64,000 bases of DNA from Vagococcus fluvialis bH819 (GTDB lineage Bacteria > Bacillota > Bacilli > Lactobacillales > Vagococcaceae). The stretch covers positions 23,661 through 87,660 of the forward strand of contig NZ_FWFD01000018.1 of assembly GCF_900163795.1 (NCBI RefSeq), given 5' to 3'. Positions 1 through 9,510 of the stretch are shown here, piece after piece. A program made the position numbers and the translations under genes. Position 1 is the stretch's first letter; each line of letters begins with the position of its first letter. The notes beneath the pieces were generated by a model. It had not been told where the DNA came from. It saw only the letters and a list, made by a program, of their open reading frames with translations, and did not search any database.

Positions 1-1
1 T

Positions 2-3000
2 TTATGGTGGCTGATAAGTTTTCTCTTTATTAGTCTTTTTATTTTTTTACCACAAGATGTGAACGCTGCGACAGGAAATAGTACGGGAAAAGCTGCGAAA
101 TATTATGGTGGTTATGAAACATCTACACCTTGGATAACTATTAATGGTATTCCAGCGTTTTGTATTAATCCCGATAAACCTTGGCCAATAAATCAGTCGT
201 ATGCAGAAAAAGTTTATTATGATGTAGGAGTATATAATATTCTGTATTATGCAGAACAAAAAGGGTATTTTTCAAAAGAAAGTACTTATGTTGATACTTT
301 TGTGGCTTTGAATTGGTACTTAGGCCATAGAACCTATAGGGCTCAAATGGAAGATCCAACAGTAAAATGGCTATACAATAAAGCTAAAAATCCTGATGCA
401 CCTCAAGGTAAATTTGATATTCAGAATAAAGTTCAAACAGCTACTTTTAAAAGCGGAAATACTTATCAAGAAACTGGTTGGTATAAGCCAGTAAGTAGTG
501 GGACTGGAATTAATTACACGGTGACAGTACCCAAAAATATTACTTTAATAACAAATGATAATAAAACTTACCAATCGGGAAAAGTAACACTCAGTCAAAA
601 GCAACAATTTAAACTAAGAGCTAATGTAGATTATTCAGGAACTGTTAGTTTAAGTGCAAATACAAATGTTTTATCAAAGTACGCTTTATTATTTTTACCA
701 ACATCAGGTAATGTTCAAAATTTAGTATCGATTCAACAAAAAAATGATCCAACTACAATACCTAATATTAAGGCAACTTTTTACAAACGTACCGCAAAAG
801 GTAATGTGATAAAAAAAGATAATGCGACAGGTGCTGGGCTTTCAGGAGCTGAATATCAAGTAAAAAATATGACTACAGGTAAAACTTGGTCGGTTACTAC
901 TGGAAAAAATGGTTCTATTTCTTGGGGTGAAGCTACTATAGGTGATAAATTACAAATCACCGAAACAAAAGCTCCCAAAAATTATATTCTTGATGCTACG
1001 CCTAAAACATTAACGGTCAAATCAGGAAATAATGATGTGACTTTTCGAAATGAAAAGATGGCTGAATTGCAGTTAAAAAAGATTCAGATTTATACGGGAA
1101 AAGCCGAAAAAGGTTTACCGATAAAGATTTATACAAAGCGGGTTCAAACAAGTACAGAAGCTAATAAATCAAGTGTAGAGATTAACGTGTATGACGCTAG
1201 TACATCAAAAAAAGTGTTATCACTACCTTATACGATTAAAGATTTACCTGAAACTGTTGAGTCAGTTATTCCGTCTAATGTGTTAACAGTCAATCAAAAA
1301 GTAACTTACATTGCCAAAATTGAAAAGATTGATTCGAAGTCTACTTTTATTACTAAAGGCTATGAGAGTGTTGATACTGAAGGTTATTCATCTTCTGAAG
1401 CTAGCTTAACAATAAAAGCTTCAGAAAAGGAAACACTTAGTTTTAAAGGTGTGGTTATGACAGAGAGAGAAGTTGGGAAAGATATTAAACGATATTATGA
1501 AACGTTTGACATGCCAACTAATAAAATTAAAGAGCAAAAAACAGGTTACGGTTTTACACGTGATTTTGCTACAACATATACAAATGATTTACAGACTAGG
1601 TTTGATTATGACTTAATCATGCAAGTTGATTCTAAGCTGGTAGATAGTTTTTATCAGGTATCAGCGAATGATACAATGAGCGACGTTCGTTTAGAACAAA
1701 CTTTACGTAGTGATTTTGATGGAAAAGATAAGAGATCATTTCAGCTACCGCATGTTCATGTTGAGAAGAAAACAGGAAATATCTTCATGGATAAACAAGT
1801 AGAAAATAAAGATAATCGAATTCGTTATGAACTACGTGATGGTGGCCGTAAATTTTATGTGCCTGTATGGGGAGAATTAGGCGAATATAATATAGCGTTA
1901 AAAAATGACCAACCTGTAGGAGTCAATCAAATTAATTTTAGTGTGACAGATACTATTAATATTTACGCTCAAATGGTTGCGACACAAGATTCAAAAACTA
2001 AAGATATTGACGAGATACTTATTCAACCAATAGATTCAAAGAATGCTTTTTCTAATGGAATTCCTGATAATTTTGGTTATATTTCCAAAGGAAAACGGTA
2101 TTTAACTGATGAAGAAAAAGATTTCTTTTATGAAAAGAAATCAAATGAACAGGTATTAATTACTTATCAGGGAGAAAGTGGTAAAAATATTTCGTCTGAA
2201 AAGGTAAATATCGGTCAATCTTACCGTATATCAAATGAAATACCTGTCAAAACAGGTTACTTCTTTGATGGGTGGCAATCGTCTGTAGACGGTAAAACGT
2301 ATCGAGTAGGAGATATCATTAAACCCTCTGAAAACGTGGTATTTACAGCCGTTTGGACGACTAAAAAAATAGCCGTTGTTTATGATGCTAACGGTGGAAT
2401 AAAGGCCCCTGTGAATGAAAATTTACAGGCTGGAACAACTTATACTATTAGTAGTGATTATCCAAGTAGAGAAGGTTTTACTTTCAAAGGGTGGAAATCC
2501 TCGCTAGATGGAAAAGTTTTGCCAGCTGGTAGTGTTATGACTATTACAAAAGATTTAACGTTAACGGCCCAATGGGAAGTTATCAAGCGGATAATAACTT
2601 ATGATGATGGTCAAACAAAACAAGAAGTTACTGAAGTTCAAGGAGCTACGCACAAAATTTCAATTGCTAACCCTACTAAAGCTGGTTTTACCTTTAAAGG
2701 TTGGAAATGGGATAGATTATACAAAAAAGACGAAACGATTAAAGTAGAAAATGAAAATATTTTATTTGAAGCTGTTTGGTCAAGGAATGAAATAGCAATC
2801 ACTTATATTGGAAATGAAGGTCAAAATATTCCTGATAATGATACTAGTTTTGCATTAGGAAACTATACGATTGCTAGTGATCAACCATCAAAAGTTTATT
2901 CTCATTTTGTTGGTTGGAAAAATTCAGTTGATAATAAAATTTATCAGCCTAAAGAGATTATTAAAACAGGTGAAGTTGATATTCGCTTGATAGCTCAGTG

Positions 3001-4735
3001 GGAAGATGAAACCTCTAGTATTATTTATGATTTTAACGGAGGTACTGGAAACTTCACTAATAGCAAACAATCTATAGGAAAAACATATAAAATTCCAACA
3101 GGAACGGCTACAAAATTAGGGTATTCATTAACTGGTTTTGAAAATAGCTATGATGGAAAAATTTATAAAGTTGGGGATATAATCGACGTACAAGAGGAAG
3201 ATACAACGTTAACGGCTCAATGGGAAACAGGACGTTATCAAGTATCTTACGATTCACTAGGCGGAGATAAGACTCCCGATAGTGAAACAATTGGTTATAA
3301 TCAGTTGTTTTATGTGAGAGATATTATTCCGGCAAAAGAGGGGTATGTCTTTAAAGGATGGAAATCGTCACAAGATAGCAAGGTTTATGTAGTAGGTGAT
3401 TCATTTATTGTAACGAAAGATATTGTATTAACGGCAGTATGGGAGTTAAAACAATATACGGTCAATTACAACTTAAATGGCGGAACAGGAGCTGTAACTT
3501 CGGCTACTGTGAAACATGGCGAAAAACATACTGTTAGTGCTACGATTCCAACAAAAGAAGGCTATACATTCAAAGGTTGGAAATCTTCAATGGATAGTAA
3601 AATTTATGTATCAGGCAATCAAATTGTTGTTATGAAAGATATGACTTTAACGGCTGAATGGGAGATTAAGAAATATTCAGTTACTTATAGTATGAATGGT
3701 GGAACAGGAACAATTACTACCGCAACAGTTAATCATGGAAGCACTCATAAAGTGAGTTCAGTTGTACCAGCTAAAACAGGCTATACATTTAAAGGCTGGC
3801 AATCATCTTCAGATAGTAGGCTCTATACATCAGGAAATGATATGACGATTAAACAAGATACAACGTTAACGGCAATATGGGTTATTAATCAATATACTGT
3901 TAGCTACGGTGTTTCAGGAGGAAATGGTTCTGTTAGTCCAGTAACGGTTAATTACGGTAGTAAGTATCAAGTGAGTTCAATTGTACCAACAAAAGAAGGC
4001 TACAACTTCAAAGGTTGGCAATCTTCTGTAGATAACAAAATCTACTCTGTGGGTGATTCTATTGAGGTGACAAGTGATGTATTCCTTCTTGCTGTGTGGG
4101 AACTAAAACAGTATACAGTATCATATAACTTAAACGGTGGAACGGGACAATTTAATTCTTCAACAGTGAGTCATGGAACGCTCCATACGATTTCTATTGA
4201 GATTCCTAAAAGAACGGGTTATATCTTTAAAGGTTGGAAATCATCAACAGGTGGAAATGCCAATATAGGAGGTAAGTTTACTGTTACTGGAGATACGATT
4301 TTAACGGCTCAATGGGAATTAAAAACTTATTCGATTAATTTTGTTGGAACTGATAATAGTAAAATTTCCCCTGAATTCTTATCACTTAAGAGTGTACCAG
4401 GGAAAACTACTGCTAAACATGGAACAAGTTACACCTTAGCAGCAACTAAACCACGTCGTATTGAGTATACTTATGAGTTTACATTTACGGGTTGGAAAGA
4501 GAAAAACACTGGAAAAGTTTACCAACCAGGTTCTAAATTAACAATTGATGGAGATAAAACTTTTGTGGCTCAATGGAAAACAACAGGAAATATTCATATT
4601 GTTGTATATGGTGATACACTTTGGAGCTTATCTAGAAAATACTATGGTGATTCTCTTCAATACAACAAATTGAAAACATTAAACAAACTTAAAACGGATC
4701 GAATTGATGTACATCAAATATTAAGATACAAATAA
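2..4735 (+). CDS. Large repeat-containing surface protein with C-terminal LysM (5' end outside window)
   Basis: Open from the left edge, so the real start lies upstream. The first visible codons encode a hydrophobic stretch ending in a VNA-A signal-peptidase-like site, which makes the GTG at 59 an internal codon. Domains in order (residues counted from base 2): a thioester/TQXA-like region with Cys54 in FCINPDKPW; a SpaA-like prealbumin fold at about 267-353 with the ETKAPKNY E-box; a 350-residue unassigned region; eleven InlB B-type repeats (GYTFKGWKSS...LTAQWE), about 717-1528; and a final LysM (VVYGDTLWSLSRKYYGD). There is no LPXTG motif, so attachment is probably by LysM binding to peptidoglycan. 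Its place ahead of the transfer genes resembles that of aggregation adhesins such as PrgB, though the sequence is unrelated. Inferred role: contact between mating cells. Ends at a strong terminator. Confidence 0.85.
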   Translation, partial: LWWLISFLFISLFIFLPQDVNAATGNSTGKAAKYYGGYETSTPWITINGIPAFCINPDKPWPINQSYAEKVYYDVGVYNILYYAEQKGYFSKESTYVDTFVALNWYLGHRTYRAQMEDPTVKWLYNKAKNPDAPQGKFDIQNKVQTATFKSGNTYQETGWYKPVSSGTGINYTVTVPKNITLITNDNKTYQSGKVTLSQKQQFKLRANVDYSGTVSLSANTNVLSKYALLFLPTSGNVQNLVSIQQKNDPTTIPNIKATFYKRTAKGNVIKKDNATGAGLSGAEYQVKNMTTGKTWSVTTGKNGSISWGEATIGDKLQITETKAPKNYILDATPKTLTVKSGNNDVTFRNEKMAELQLKKIQIYTGKAEKGLPIKIYTKRVQTSTEANKSSVEINVYDASTSKKVLSLPYTIKDLPETVESVIPSNVLTVNQKVTYIAKIEKIDSKSTFITKGYESVDTEGYSSSEASLTIKASEKETLSFKGVVMTEREVGKDIKRYYETFDMPTNKIKEQKTGYGFTRDFATTYTNDLQTRFDYDLIMQVDSKLVDSFYQVSANDTMSDVRLEQTLRSDFDGKDKRSFQLPHVHVEKKTGNIFMDKQVENKDNRIRYELRDGGRKFYVPVWGELGEYNIALKNDQPVGVNQINFSVTDTINIYAQMVATQDSKTKDIDEILIQPIDSKNAFSNGIPDNFGYISKGKRYLTDEEKDFFYEKKSNEQVLITYQGESGKNISSEKVNIGQSYRISNEIPVKTGYFFDGWQSSVDGKTYRVGDIIKPSENVVFTAVWTTKKIAVVYDANGGIKAPVNENLQAGTTYTISSDYPSREGFTFKGWKSSLDGKVLPAGSVMTITKDLTLTAQWEVIKRIITYDDGQTKQEVTEVQGATHKISIANPTKAGFTFKGWKWDRLYKKDETIKVENENILFEAVWSRNEIAITYIGNEGQNIPDNDTSFALGNYTIASDQPSKVYSHFVGWKNSVDNKIYQPKEIIKTGEVDIRLIAQWEDETSSIIYDFNGGTGNFTNSKQSIGKTYKIPTGTATKLGYSLTGFENSYDGKIYKVGDIIDVQEEDTTLTAQWETGRYQVSYDSLGGDKTPDSETIGYNQLFYVRDIIPAKEGYVFKGWKSSQDSKVYVVGDSFIVTKDIVLTAVWELKQYTVNYNLNGGTGAVTSATVKHGEKHTVSATIPTKEGYTFKGWKSSMDSKIYVSGNQIVVMKDMTLTAEWEIKKYSVTYSMNGGTGTITTATVNHGSTHKVSSVVPAKTGYTFKGWQSSSDSRLYTSGNDMTIKQDTTLTAIWVINQYTVSYGVSGGNGSVSPVTVNYGSKYQVSSIVPTKEGYNFKGWQSSVDNKIYSVGDSIEVTSDVFLLAVWELKQYTVSYNLNGGTGQFNSSTVSHGTLHTISIEIPKRTGYIFKGWKSSTGGNANIGGKFTVTGDTILTAQWELKTYSINFVGTDNSKISPEFLSLKSVPGKTTAKHGTSYTLAATKPRRIEYTYEFTFTGWKEKNTGKVYQPGSKLTIDGDKTFVAQWKTTGNIHIVVYGDTLWSLSRKYYGDSLQYNKLKTLNKLKTDRIDVHQILRYK
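2150..4586 (+). repeat. Eleven tandem InlB B-type (Flg_new) repeats inside the surface protein gene
   Basis: The translated region contains eleven consecutive units of about 70-75 residues. Each has a beta-strand start (YTVSYNLNGGTG), a central GY.FKGWKSS..DSKIY block and an end like LTAQWE. Units 6-10 are the most alike, and units 3, 4 and 11 are the most diverged. The repeats are conserved at protein level but drifted at DNA level, so this is an old array rather than a recent expansion. Confidence 0.9.
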
Positions 4736-4740
4736 CTAGA

Positions 4741-4780
4741 AGCACCTGACATTTTTCTTATAATGTGAGGTGCTTTTTTA
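4741..4780 (+). terminator. Rho-independent terminator after the surface protein
   Basis: AGCACCTGACATT (4741-4753) pairs with AATGTGAGGTGCT (4762-4774), followed by a T run. It lies six bases after the stop codon and separates the adhesin from the transfer operon. Confidence 0.9.
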
Positions 4781-4809
4781 TTGATTATAGTATGAAAGGA
4801 AAGGATGTT

Positions 4810-5058
4810 ATGAAGTCAAAATTACAAATTAAACGTGAAAGTTTAGGCATTTCTATAGATGATTTAGCAACAAAAAGCTTAATGTATGGAGAATGTGGTT
4901 CATTTGGTCACATGATATTAACTATAAAATCAATAGAGAAAGGTGAGTTATTGTGTACCAAACCTCGTAAAACTTATGAATGGGCATGTTTAGCTGAAGC
5001 TTTGGGGTGCTTAGTAGATGATATTTATTATTCATTTGAGACCAGGATAAAAAAATAA
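4810..5058 (+). CDS. Small XRE/HTH-like regulator
   Basis: 82 residues. The ATG at 4810 is chosen because AAAGGAAAGGATG precedes it; earlier in-frame starts lie in or right after the terminator hairpin. The sequence has the look of a Cro/CI-type helix-turn-helix (LQIKRESLGISIDDLATKS near the N-terminus, then WACLAEALGCLVDDIYYS), with an insertion between the helices. It is the first gene after the terminator and may regulate the transfer operon that starts 30 bases downstream. The assignment rests on pattern only. Confidence 0.55.
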   Translation: MKSKLQIKRESLGISIDDLATKSLMYGECGSFGHMILTIKSIEKGELLCTKPRKTYEWACLAEALGCLVDDIYYSFETRIKK

Positions 5059-5088
5059 ACGGTCAAAACGATTAAATTGGAGTGAATT

Positions 5089-5526
5089 ATGAAGATGGCA
5101 AAAGTAAGAGACGATATTTTATTAACTGCAATAAATGGACTAGAAAATAAAGATTACAAAGCAGCTCTTGAAGAAATTATGATGTTAGCTACTCTATCTG
5201 ATAAACAAACAGCGTATAAGAAAGGTTTTGAATTAAGTTCAAAAGCTAGAGATCTTGTGACAATTGAAGATATTAATCTAAAGTATTACAAAGCAAAATA
5301 TGGTTATCTTAACAAATATCCAGTTATTCAGTTAACGTTGGATTACATTCAAATGCCAAGTCAATTCTTTTTAGAAATATATCGTTTTGAGTACATTCCA
5401 AAGGAAAAAGTTATGAAAGAAGTTAGCGAATTGATTCAATCTATTCAGTTTAAAAGAAAACTTTTTTCTACTTATGGCGGTCAAATGGATTCTACCTTAA
5501 ATTTGTTTAAAACAATCTATGCGTAA
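5089..5526 (+). CDS. Uncharacterised 145-aa protein heading the Tad-like module
   Basis: Starts at ATG 5089 after GGAG; a second ATG two codons on is possible. It is predicted soluble and mainly helical, with no signal peptide and many Lys and Tyr residues. I recognise no domain. It lies 16 bases upstream of the next gene and is clearly co-transcribed with the Tad-like ATPase and membrane proteins, so an accessory role in that machine or its regulation is the simplest inference. Confidence 0.6.
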   Translation: MKMAKVRDDILLTAINGLENKDYKAALEEIMMLATLSDKQTAYKKGFELSSKARDLVTIEDINLKYYKAKYGYLNKYPVIQLTLDYIQMPSQFFLEIYRFEYIPKEKVMKEVSELIQSIQFKRKLFSTYGGQMDSTLNLFKTIYA

Positions 5527-5542
5527 GATAAGGAGGAAATAA

Positions 5543-5926
5543 GTGAAAAATACAGGTCTTTTAATTGGTTTTGGTAGTTTTCTATTACTGGCAATCTTTG
5601 GTTTTTGTTTCTATCTTTTTTCAGCAAATAGAGAAGATTTTAAAGTGCAAGAATTAAATGTGATGGCAAAAAATGAGCTAGTTTCTAATTTTGATTATTC
5701 TTCTAGAATTACTGAAGGAGTTAGTTTTTTTGACCAAGAAGCTTTTGAAACTAAAGTTCGCTCAGGTATTCCCAAAAATTTTAAAAAAGGTTCGCAAGTT
5801 ACATTTACCTATTTAAAAGAAGCAACAGGAACGGTTAAGAGCGTTCGAATTGTTGTAAATGAAGGGAAAAATATCTACCAAACAACGCTATTAGCTAATA
5901 TTAATGAAGGAAAGGGGAAAGAATGA
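5543..5926 (+). CDS. Single-pass membrane protein, pseudopilin/assembly-like
   Basis: 127 residues from GTG 5543 with AAGGAGG nine bases upstream. Residues 5-27 form one hydrophobic segment (LLIGFGSFLLLAIFGFCFYL) followed by an extracytoplasmic domain of about 100 residues. The topology is that of a minor pilin or assembly protein, but there is no clear prepilin peptidase site. It overlaps the next gene (ATPase) by four bases, which implies translational coupling. Specific function unknown. Confidence 0.6.
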   Translation: MKNTGLLIGFGSFLLLAIFGFCFYLFSANREDFKVQELNVMAKNELVSNFDYSSRITEGVSFFDQEAFETKVRSGIPKNFKKGSQVTFTYLKEATGTVKSVRIVVNEGKNIYQTTLLANINEGKGKE

Positions 5927-7239
5927 AAGAAGTATTAAATATGTTGTATGAACAACAACCTAATTTAAAAGAAACACAAAGAGTTACTGAGCAACAGCTG
6001 GAACGAGAAAAAGTGATGAAAGAAGTCATAACAGCTGTAAAAAAACATATTGATTTAAAGCACCCTGAATTAAAGATTGCTTCATTGAAGAATCAAGAAA
6101 AAAGGGAAGAGTTAGAGAAAATAGTTCGTCAAATCGTCTCACAAAAGAAAGAATTGTCAGAAGATGAAAAAAGAAGAATTATTCCTACTATAGTTGGTTT
6201 TGGCTTTGTTGAAACGGTGCTTGCTCTTGATCCTACCGCAACAGATATACGCTTTAATGGAACTCAGGTTATTATAGAGAATCCTAATAAGAAATATTTG
6301 TATCCTCACCCTGTCGAAGAAAGAGAAGTCCAGGCATTAATAAATAGATATGCTAACTTTTCAGGTGATAATTTTAATAAAGAACACCCTAATTTACCTG
6401 TTCAAATAGGAAACGTTAGGGTAGATGCCATTCATAAATCAAATGCTCCTTATGGAACAGTCTTAGCTTTAAGAATTAGTCGAAAAAATATGGTTTATTC
6501 TAAGGACTATTTTTCAATTGGTCCTGATTCTGTTAGAAAATTATTATTGGCTTTTATATCTAGCCATTTAAGTATCTTTGTAGCTGGTGAAGTAGGTTCT
6601 TCTAAAACAGAATTACAAAAATATTTAGTAGAACCGATTCCGTTTGACGAAACTATTTTTCTAATTGAAGAAATTCCGGAAACGCATTTAAAAGAATTAT
6701 ATCCGGATAAAGATATCTCTAGTACAGCCGAACAGGGCGGAAACATGACGATTTCAAGTTTACTGAAGGCTTCCAAACGTCAAAATGCCACGTGGGTTAT
6801 TTTAACAGAGGTACGTTCATCTGAAGCCTATCATCTAGTTCAATTGTTAAAGAGTGACCATAAGGTTATCTCAACAATGCACTCTAAGTCTGTTTATACG
6901 ATTCCGTCAACACTAACAGGAATGATTGCGGAACATTACCCTATTAATGAGGAAAACTATATCAGACAAATTCATGAGTCATTAGATATAGGCATTCAAT
7001 TAAGTAAGAGAAAAATCAATGGCAAAACGTATCGTTGGATAAAAGAATTGTGTGAATATACAAAAGATGGCGTTCAAATGATCTTTACTCAACGATTAAA
7101 TGCAAAAGGGGAATTAATAGCTACATATTATGGTCTGTCAGATAACTTGAGAGAAGTTATTACAGATTATGGAAAAGAAAGTGAAATACTTGATTTTGAA
7201 AAAGAGTGTCAAGAATTTCATAAGAAAATGGGTGAGTAA
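5923..7239 (+). CDS. TadA/VirB11-type secretion ATPase
   Basis: 438 residues. It has an N-terminal helical domain, then a RecA-like domain with Walker A GEVGSSKT at 222-229, an Asp-box-like segment (IFLIEEIPETHL), Walker B region ILTEVRSSEAY (Glu296) and a His-box region (KVISTMHSKS). This matches the CpaF/TadA/VirB11 class of hexameric traffic ATPases, about 430-450 residues long. It is followed by TadB- and TadC-like membrane proteins in the Tad order A-B-C. It should power assembly of the small hydrophobic pilin-like proteins encoded at 9.2-9.7 kb. A VirB11-class ATPase is unusual next to a Gram-positive conjugation operon. Confidence 0.88.
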   Translation: MKEVLNMLYEQQPNLKETQRVTEQQLEREKVMKEVITAVKKHIDLKHPELKIASLKNQEKREELEKIVRQIVSQKKELSEDEKRRIIPTIVGFGFVETVLALDPTATDIRFNGTQVIIENPNKKYLYPHPVEEREVQALINRYANFSGDNFNKEHPNLPVQIGNVRVDAIHKSNAPYGTVLALRISRKNMVYSKDYFSIGPDSVRKLLLAFISSHLSIFVAGEVGSSKTELQKYLVEPIPFDETIFLIEEIPETHLKELYPDKDISSTAEQGGNMTISSLLKASKRQNATWVILTEVRSSEAYHLVQLLKSDHKVISTMHSKSVYTIPSTLTGMIAEHYPINEENYIRQIHESLDIGIQLSKRKINGKTYRWIKELCEYTKDGVQMIFTQRLNAKGELIATYYGLSDNLREVITDYGKESEILDFEKECQEFHKKMGE

Positions 7240-8061
7240 GTGGGAACGGTAGGGAAAAAGAGATATAGCATTGATGAATTAAGAGCTTTTAAGCTCGCTT
7301 ATGGCCGTTCAATTCAAGGTGAAGATTATCTTATTAATATTATTATTCCAGCTATCTTAGGTGGTGTAATGGCTCATTTGCTATTGCATTATATTCTATT
7401 AACAATTGCTATGACCATTTTTGGTGGTGTCTATGGCTACTTTATTTTGTTTCCAGCTAATATCAAGAGATTTTATGAAAGAAATTCATTCGATCAGCGA
7501 AATAAATTTGTAAACAATATTACTCAGGTTATGTCAGCACCCTCTATAACTGTCTATGTGGTTTTAAATGACATGATAGATTTATATAGTGGTGAATTTA
7601 AAGAGCGTTTAATCGTTCTTGTTTCTCAATTGTCAGATGCTTCTACTGATGAATATCATGAGTATTTTCAACAATTCGCTTCTTATTATGATAAAGATGT
7701 AATTTTTACTCAGTATATAGATATTTTAGAAACAAGTTCAGTTGAAGGAACTAATAATTTAGAGTCATTAAAGAAAACAACAACTTTTCATAATGATATT
7801 AAAACATTTAGAAATATGTTAGTAGAAAATAAAAATAGAGCTCTTAAATATGCGAAAGCGGGGCATTCATTAATTTTATTACTAATTATTGCATGTCATT
7901 TTAGGATAGAACCAATTACATTTGAAAATTACTTAAAATACTTTAGTCACCATCCAATAGGTTGGGGAGTAAGTATTTTTTATTTATTCGGTGTGTTGCA
8001 TACTATGACTCATTTTATGAAAACATATTTTGATGATGATGTCTTGGAGGTTGATATGTAG
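7240..8061 (+). CDS. TadB-like inner membrane platform protein
   Basis: 273 residues from GTG 7240, directly after the ATPase stop. Hydrophobic segments lie near residues 30-70 and at the C-terminus (about 207-260), with a cytoplasmic helical domain between them, the layout of T2SS-F/TadB proteins. I see no exact signature motif. The assignment rests on topology and on the A-B-C gene order. It overlaps the next gene by one base. Confidence 0.7.
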   Translation: MGTVGKKRYSIDELRAFKLAYGRSIQGEDYLINIIIPAILGGVMAHLLLHYILLTIAMTIFGGVYGYFILFPANIKRFYERNSFDQRNKFVNNITQVMSAPSITVYVVLNDMIDLYSGEFKERLIVLVSQLSDASTDEYHEYFQQFASYYDKDVIFTQYIDILETSSVEGTNNLESLKKTTTFHNDIKTFRNMLVENKNRALKYAKAGHSLILLLIIACHFRIEPITFENYLKYFSHHPIGWGVSIFYLFGVLHTMTHFMKTYFDDDVLEVDM

Positions 8062-8789
8062 TGAATAAAGTTCAATTATTTATCATAAAAACAATGGAAA
8101 AAGATTTTTTAGAAAAAGCAGAATTTATTGGTTATTCAGAAGAGGAAGCCGTAGGGTTGCAGTTTAAACGACTTATGATGTCTTTGGTTTATCTGTTAAT
8201 TGCTACGTTTTTCTTAACTCAAAAACTTTGGACTGCGTCTATTATATTTATTGTTCTTGGTTTTTTTGCTTATAAAACAAGATACTTTCGAATTCAATCA
8301 GCTTACAAAAATGCCAGGTACAATCAACAAATTTCTTATTCTATTTTTACTCGTTTAGTTGATACGTATTTAACTAGTGGTGAAAGTTTATATACGATTT
8401 TTGGGAAAATTTCTACTCGGTTAAAATCAAAACAATCTCAATCAAGTATTGCTCGTTTGATGGGAAAAATTCAGGAAGATCCTGAAAATAAAAAAGCTTT
8501 TCAAGAATTTGGTCGTGAGCTTTCTGTGACAGATGATGCTCAAAATTTTATGACAACGTTGTACTATTCACAATTTACAACAGATGATAAATCAGTTGTA
8601 AAGGAGCTAGGACAGATGGCTGTTAAAGAGGTGTTAGATACAATTGGTGAAATTGTTGAGATTAAAACGAATCAAATTGAAAAATTTGGACGAATATTTT
8701 TGTATGTGTCATTGATATTAATTGTGGGAATTTTAATGGCATTTGCAGTAATGCACTTTGATCAAGTTATGACACCAATGCAACAATAA
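8061..8789 (+). CDS. TadC-like inner membrane platform protein
   Basis: 242 residues, starting at GTG 8061 inside the preceding TAG stop. There are hydrophobic segments near residues 38-75 and 212-235 around a cytoplasmic helical region (GESLYTIFGKISTRL...), typical of the paired TadB/TadC proteins. It probably forms the membrane base of the pilus machine with its upstream neighbour. Assigned from topology and order, not from a decisive motif. Confidence 0.68.
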   Translation: MNKVQLFIIKTMEKDFLEKAEFIGYSEEEAVGLQFKRLMMSLVYLLIATFFLTQKLWTASIIFIVLGFFAYKTRYFRIQSAYKNARYNQQISYSIFTRLVDTYLTSGESLYTIFGKISTRLKSKQSQSSIARLMGKIQEDPENKKAFQEFGRELSVTDDAQNFMTTLYYSQFTTDDKSVVKELGQMAVKEVLDTIGEIVEIKTNQIEKFGRIFLYVSLILIVGILMAFAVMHFDQVMTPMQQ

Positions 8790-8802
8790 GGAGGAGGAAT
8801 AA

Positions 8803-9162
8803 ATGAGACAAATTAATGCGAATATTATTCACTATCTTCTTTTAATTATTTTTATTTTGTGTGGTTTATCTGTGTGGGACGTGGGTATTCAAGTTAGTAA
8901 ATTTTCAAATTACAGAAAAACAGTTAATGAAAACGTCGCTAGATATGGTGGATTAACACCTACTGCTATGGAAAAAATAAACTCAAATAGTAAAACTTAC
9001 GCTGACAATCGCTTTTCTATTATTTCAAATGAGTTAGGAGTTAAAAAAAAATATGGTGAAATCATCAATTATCAAATTAAGCAAGAATATGAAATAAAAA
9101 TATTAATCAATAAAAAAGTCACACGTTATACAGATTGTTCAGTTACAAGTGAGGTCAGATAA
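8803..9162 (+). CDS. TadE-like pseudopilin or minor pilin
   Basis: 119 residues with a very strong site (AAGGAGGAGG) before ATG 8803. One N-terminal transmembrane helix (YLLLIIFILCGLSVWDVGI, about 12-31) is followed by a small extracytoplasmic domain with one Cys near the end. Position after the TadC-like gene and size fit a TadE-like pseudopilin. Its stop overlaps the start of the next small gene. Confidence 0.55.
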   Translation: MRQINANIIHYLLLIIFILCGLSVWDVGIQVSKFSNYRKTVNENVARYGGLTPTAMEKINSNSKTYADNRFSIISNELGVKKKYGEIINYQIKQEYEIKILINKKVTRYTDCSVTSEVR

Positions 9163-9305
9163 TGAAAGAAATGATTTACGAAGTAGGTTCATTTGTTTTT
9201 TTAGGAATAATTATTGTCGCTCTATTAGGAGCGTTACACCATTTTTTCCCACATTTAATAGAAACAATTAGTCAGTATTTAAGAGGTCGAACTCCTAGGT
9301 ATTGA
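9162..9305 (+). CDS. 47-aa single-helix membrane protein
   Basis: Starts with ATG inside the previous TAA (TAATG). Sequence outline: MKEMIYEVGSF, then a hydrophobic helix (FLGIIIVALLGAL), then HHFFPHLIETISQYLRG. Its N-terminus (MKEMIYEVG) resembles the start of the two following pilin-like proteins (MKELIQEIG), so it may be a diverged paralogue or minor subunit. Confidence 0.6.
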   Translation: MKEMIYEVGSFVFLGIIIVALLGALHHFFPHLIETISQYLRGRTPRY

Positions 9306-9337
9306 TTTTTTTTTGCAATTGAAGGGAGGTGAAGAAG

Positions 9338-9487
9338 TTGAAAGAACTAATTCAAGAGATTGGAATGGCATTATTTGGTTTAGCATTAGCAATCGTTGTG
9401 TTTCAAATCGCAAAAGTAGGTGTTACTGGTGCTACAAACAACATGTTTGATTTTATGACAAACGCATTTAAAGTAGTACAAAAATAA
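9338..9487 (+). CDS. Pilin-like small hydrophobic protein, copy 1
   Basis: 49 residues from TTG 9338, with GGGAGGTG nine bases upstream. Pattern: MKELIQEIGMALFGLALAIV, then VFQIAKVGVTGATNNMFDFM and a short polar tail. A short polar head, one hydrophobic helix and a polar tail fit Flp-type or conjugative pilin subunits. The N-terminal head is only about eight residues and has no obvious prepilin cleavage site. Its partner copy lies 23 bases downstream. Confidence 0.65.
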   Translation: MKELIQEIGMALFGLALAIVVFQIAKVGVTGATNNMFDFMTNAFKVVQK

Positions 9488-9510
9488 CTTAAAGAAAAGG
9501 AAGATTATAC

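Noticed and set aside
2150..4586. Repeat array as CRISPR or VNTR
   Set aside because: Units are about 210-220 bases, in frame and conserved at protein level; they encode InlB B-repeats.
59..4735. GTG 59 as the start of the surface protein
   Set aside because: The frame is open to the window edge and encodes a signal peptide just upstream, so the gene starts outside the window.
4765..4809. Earlier in-frame start for the small HTH protein
   Set aside because: It lies in and just after the terminator hairpin and lacks a ribosome binding site; ATG 4810 has one.
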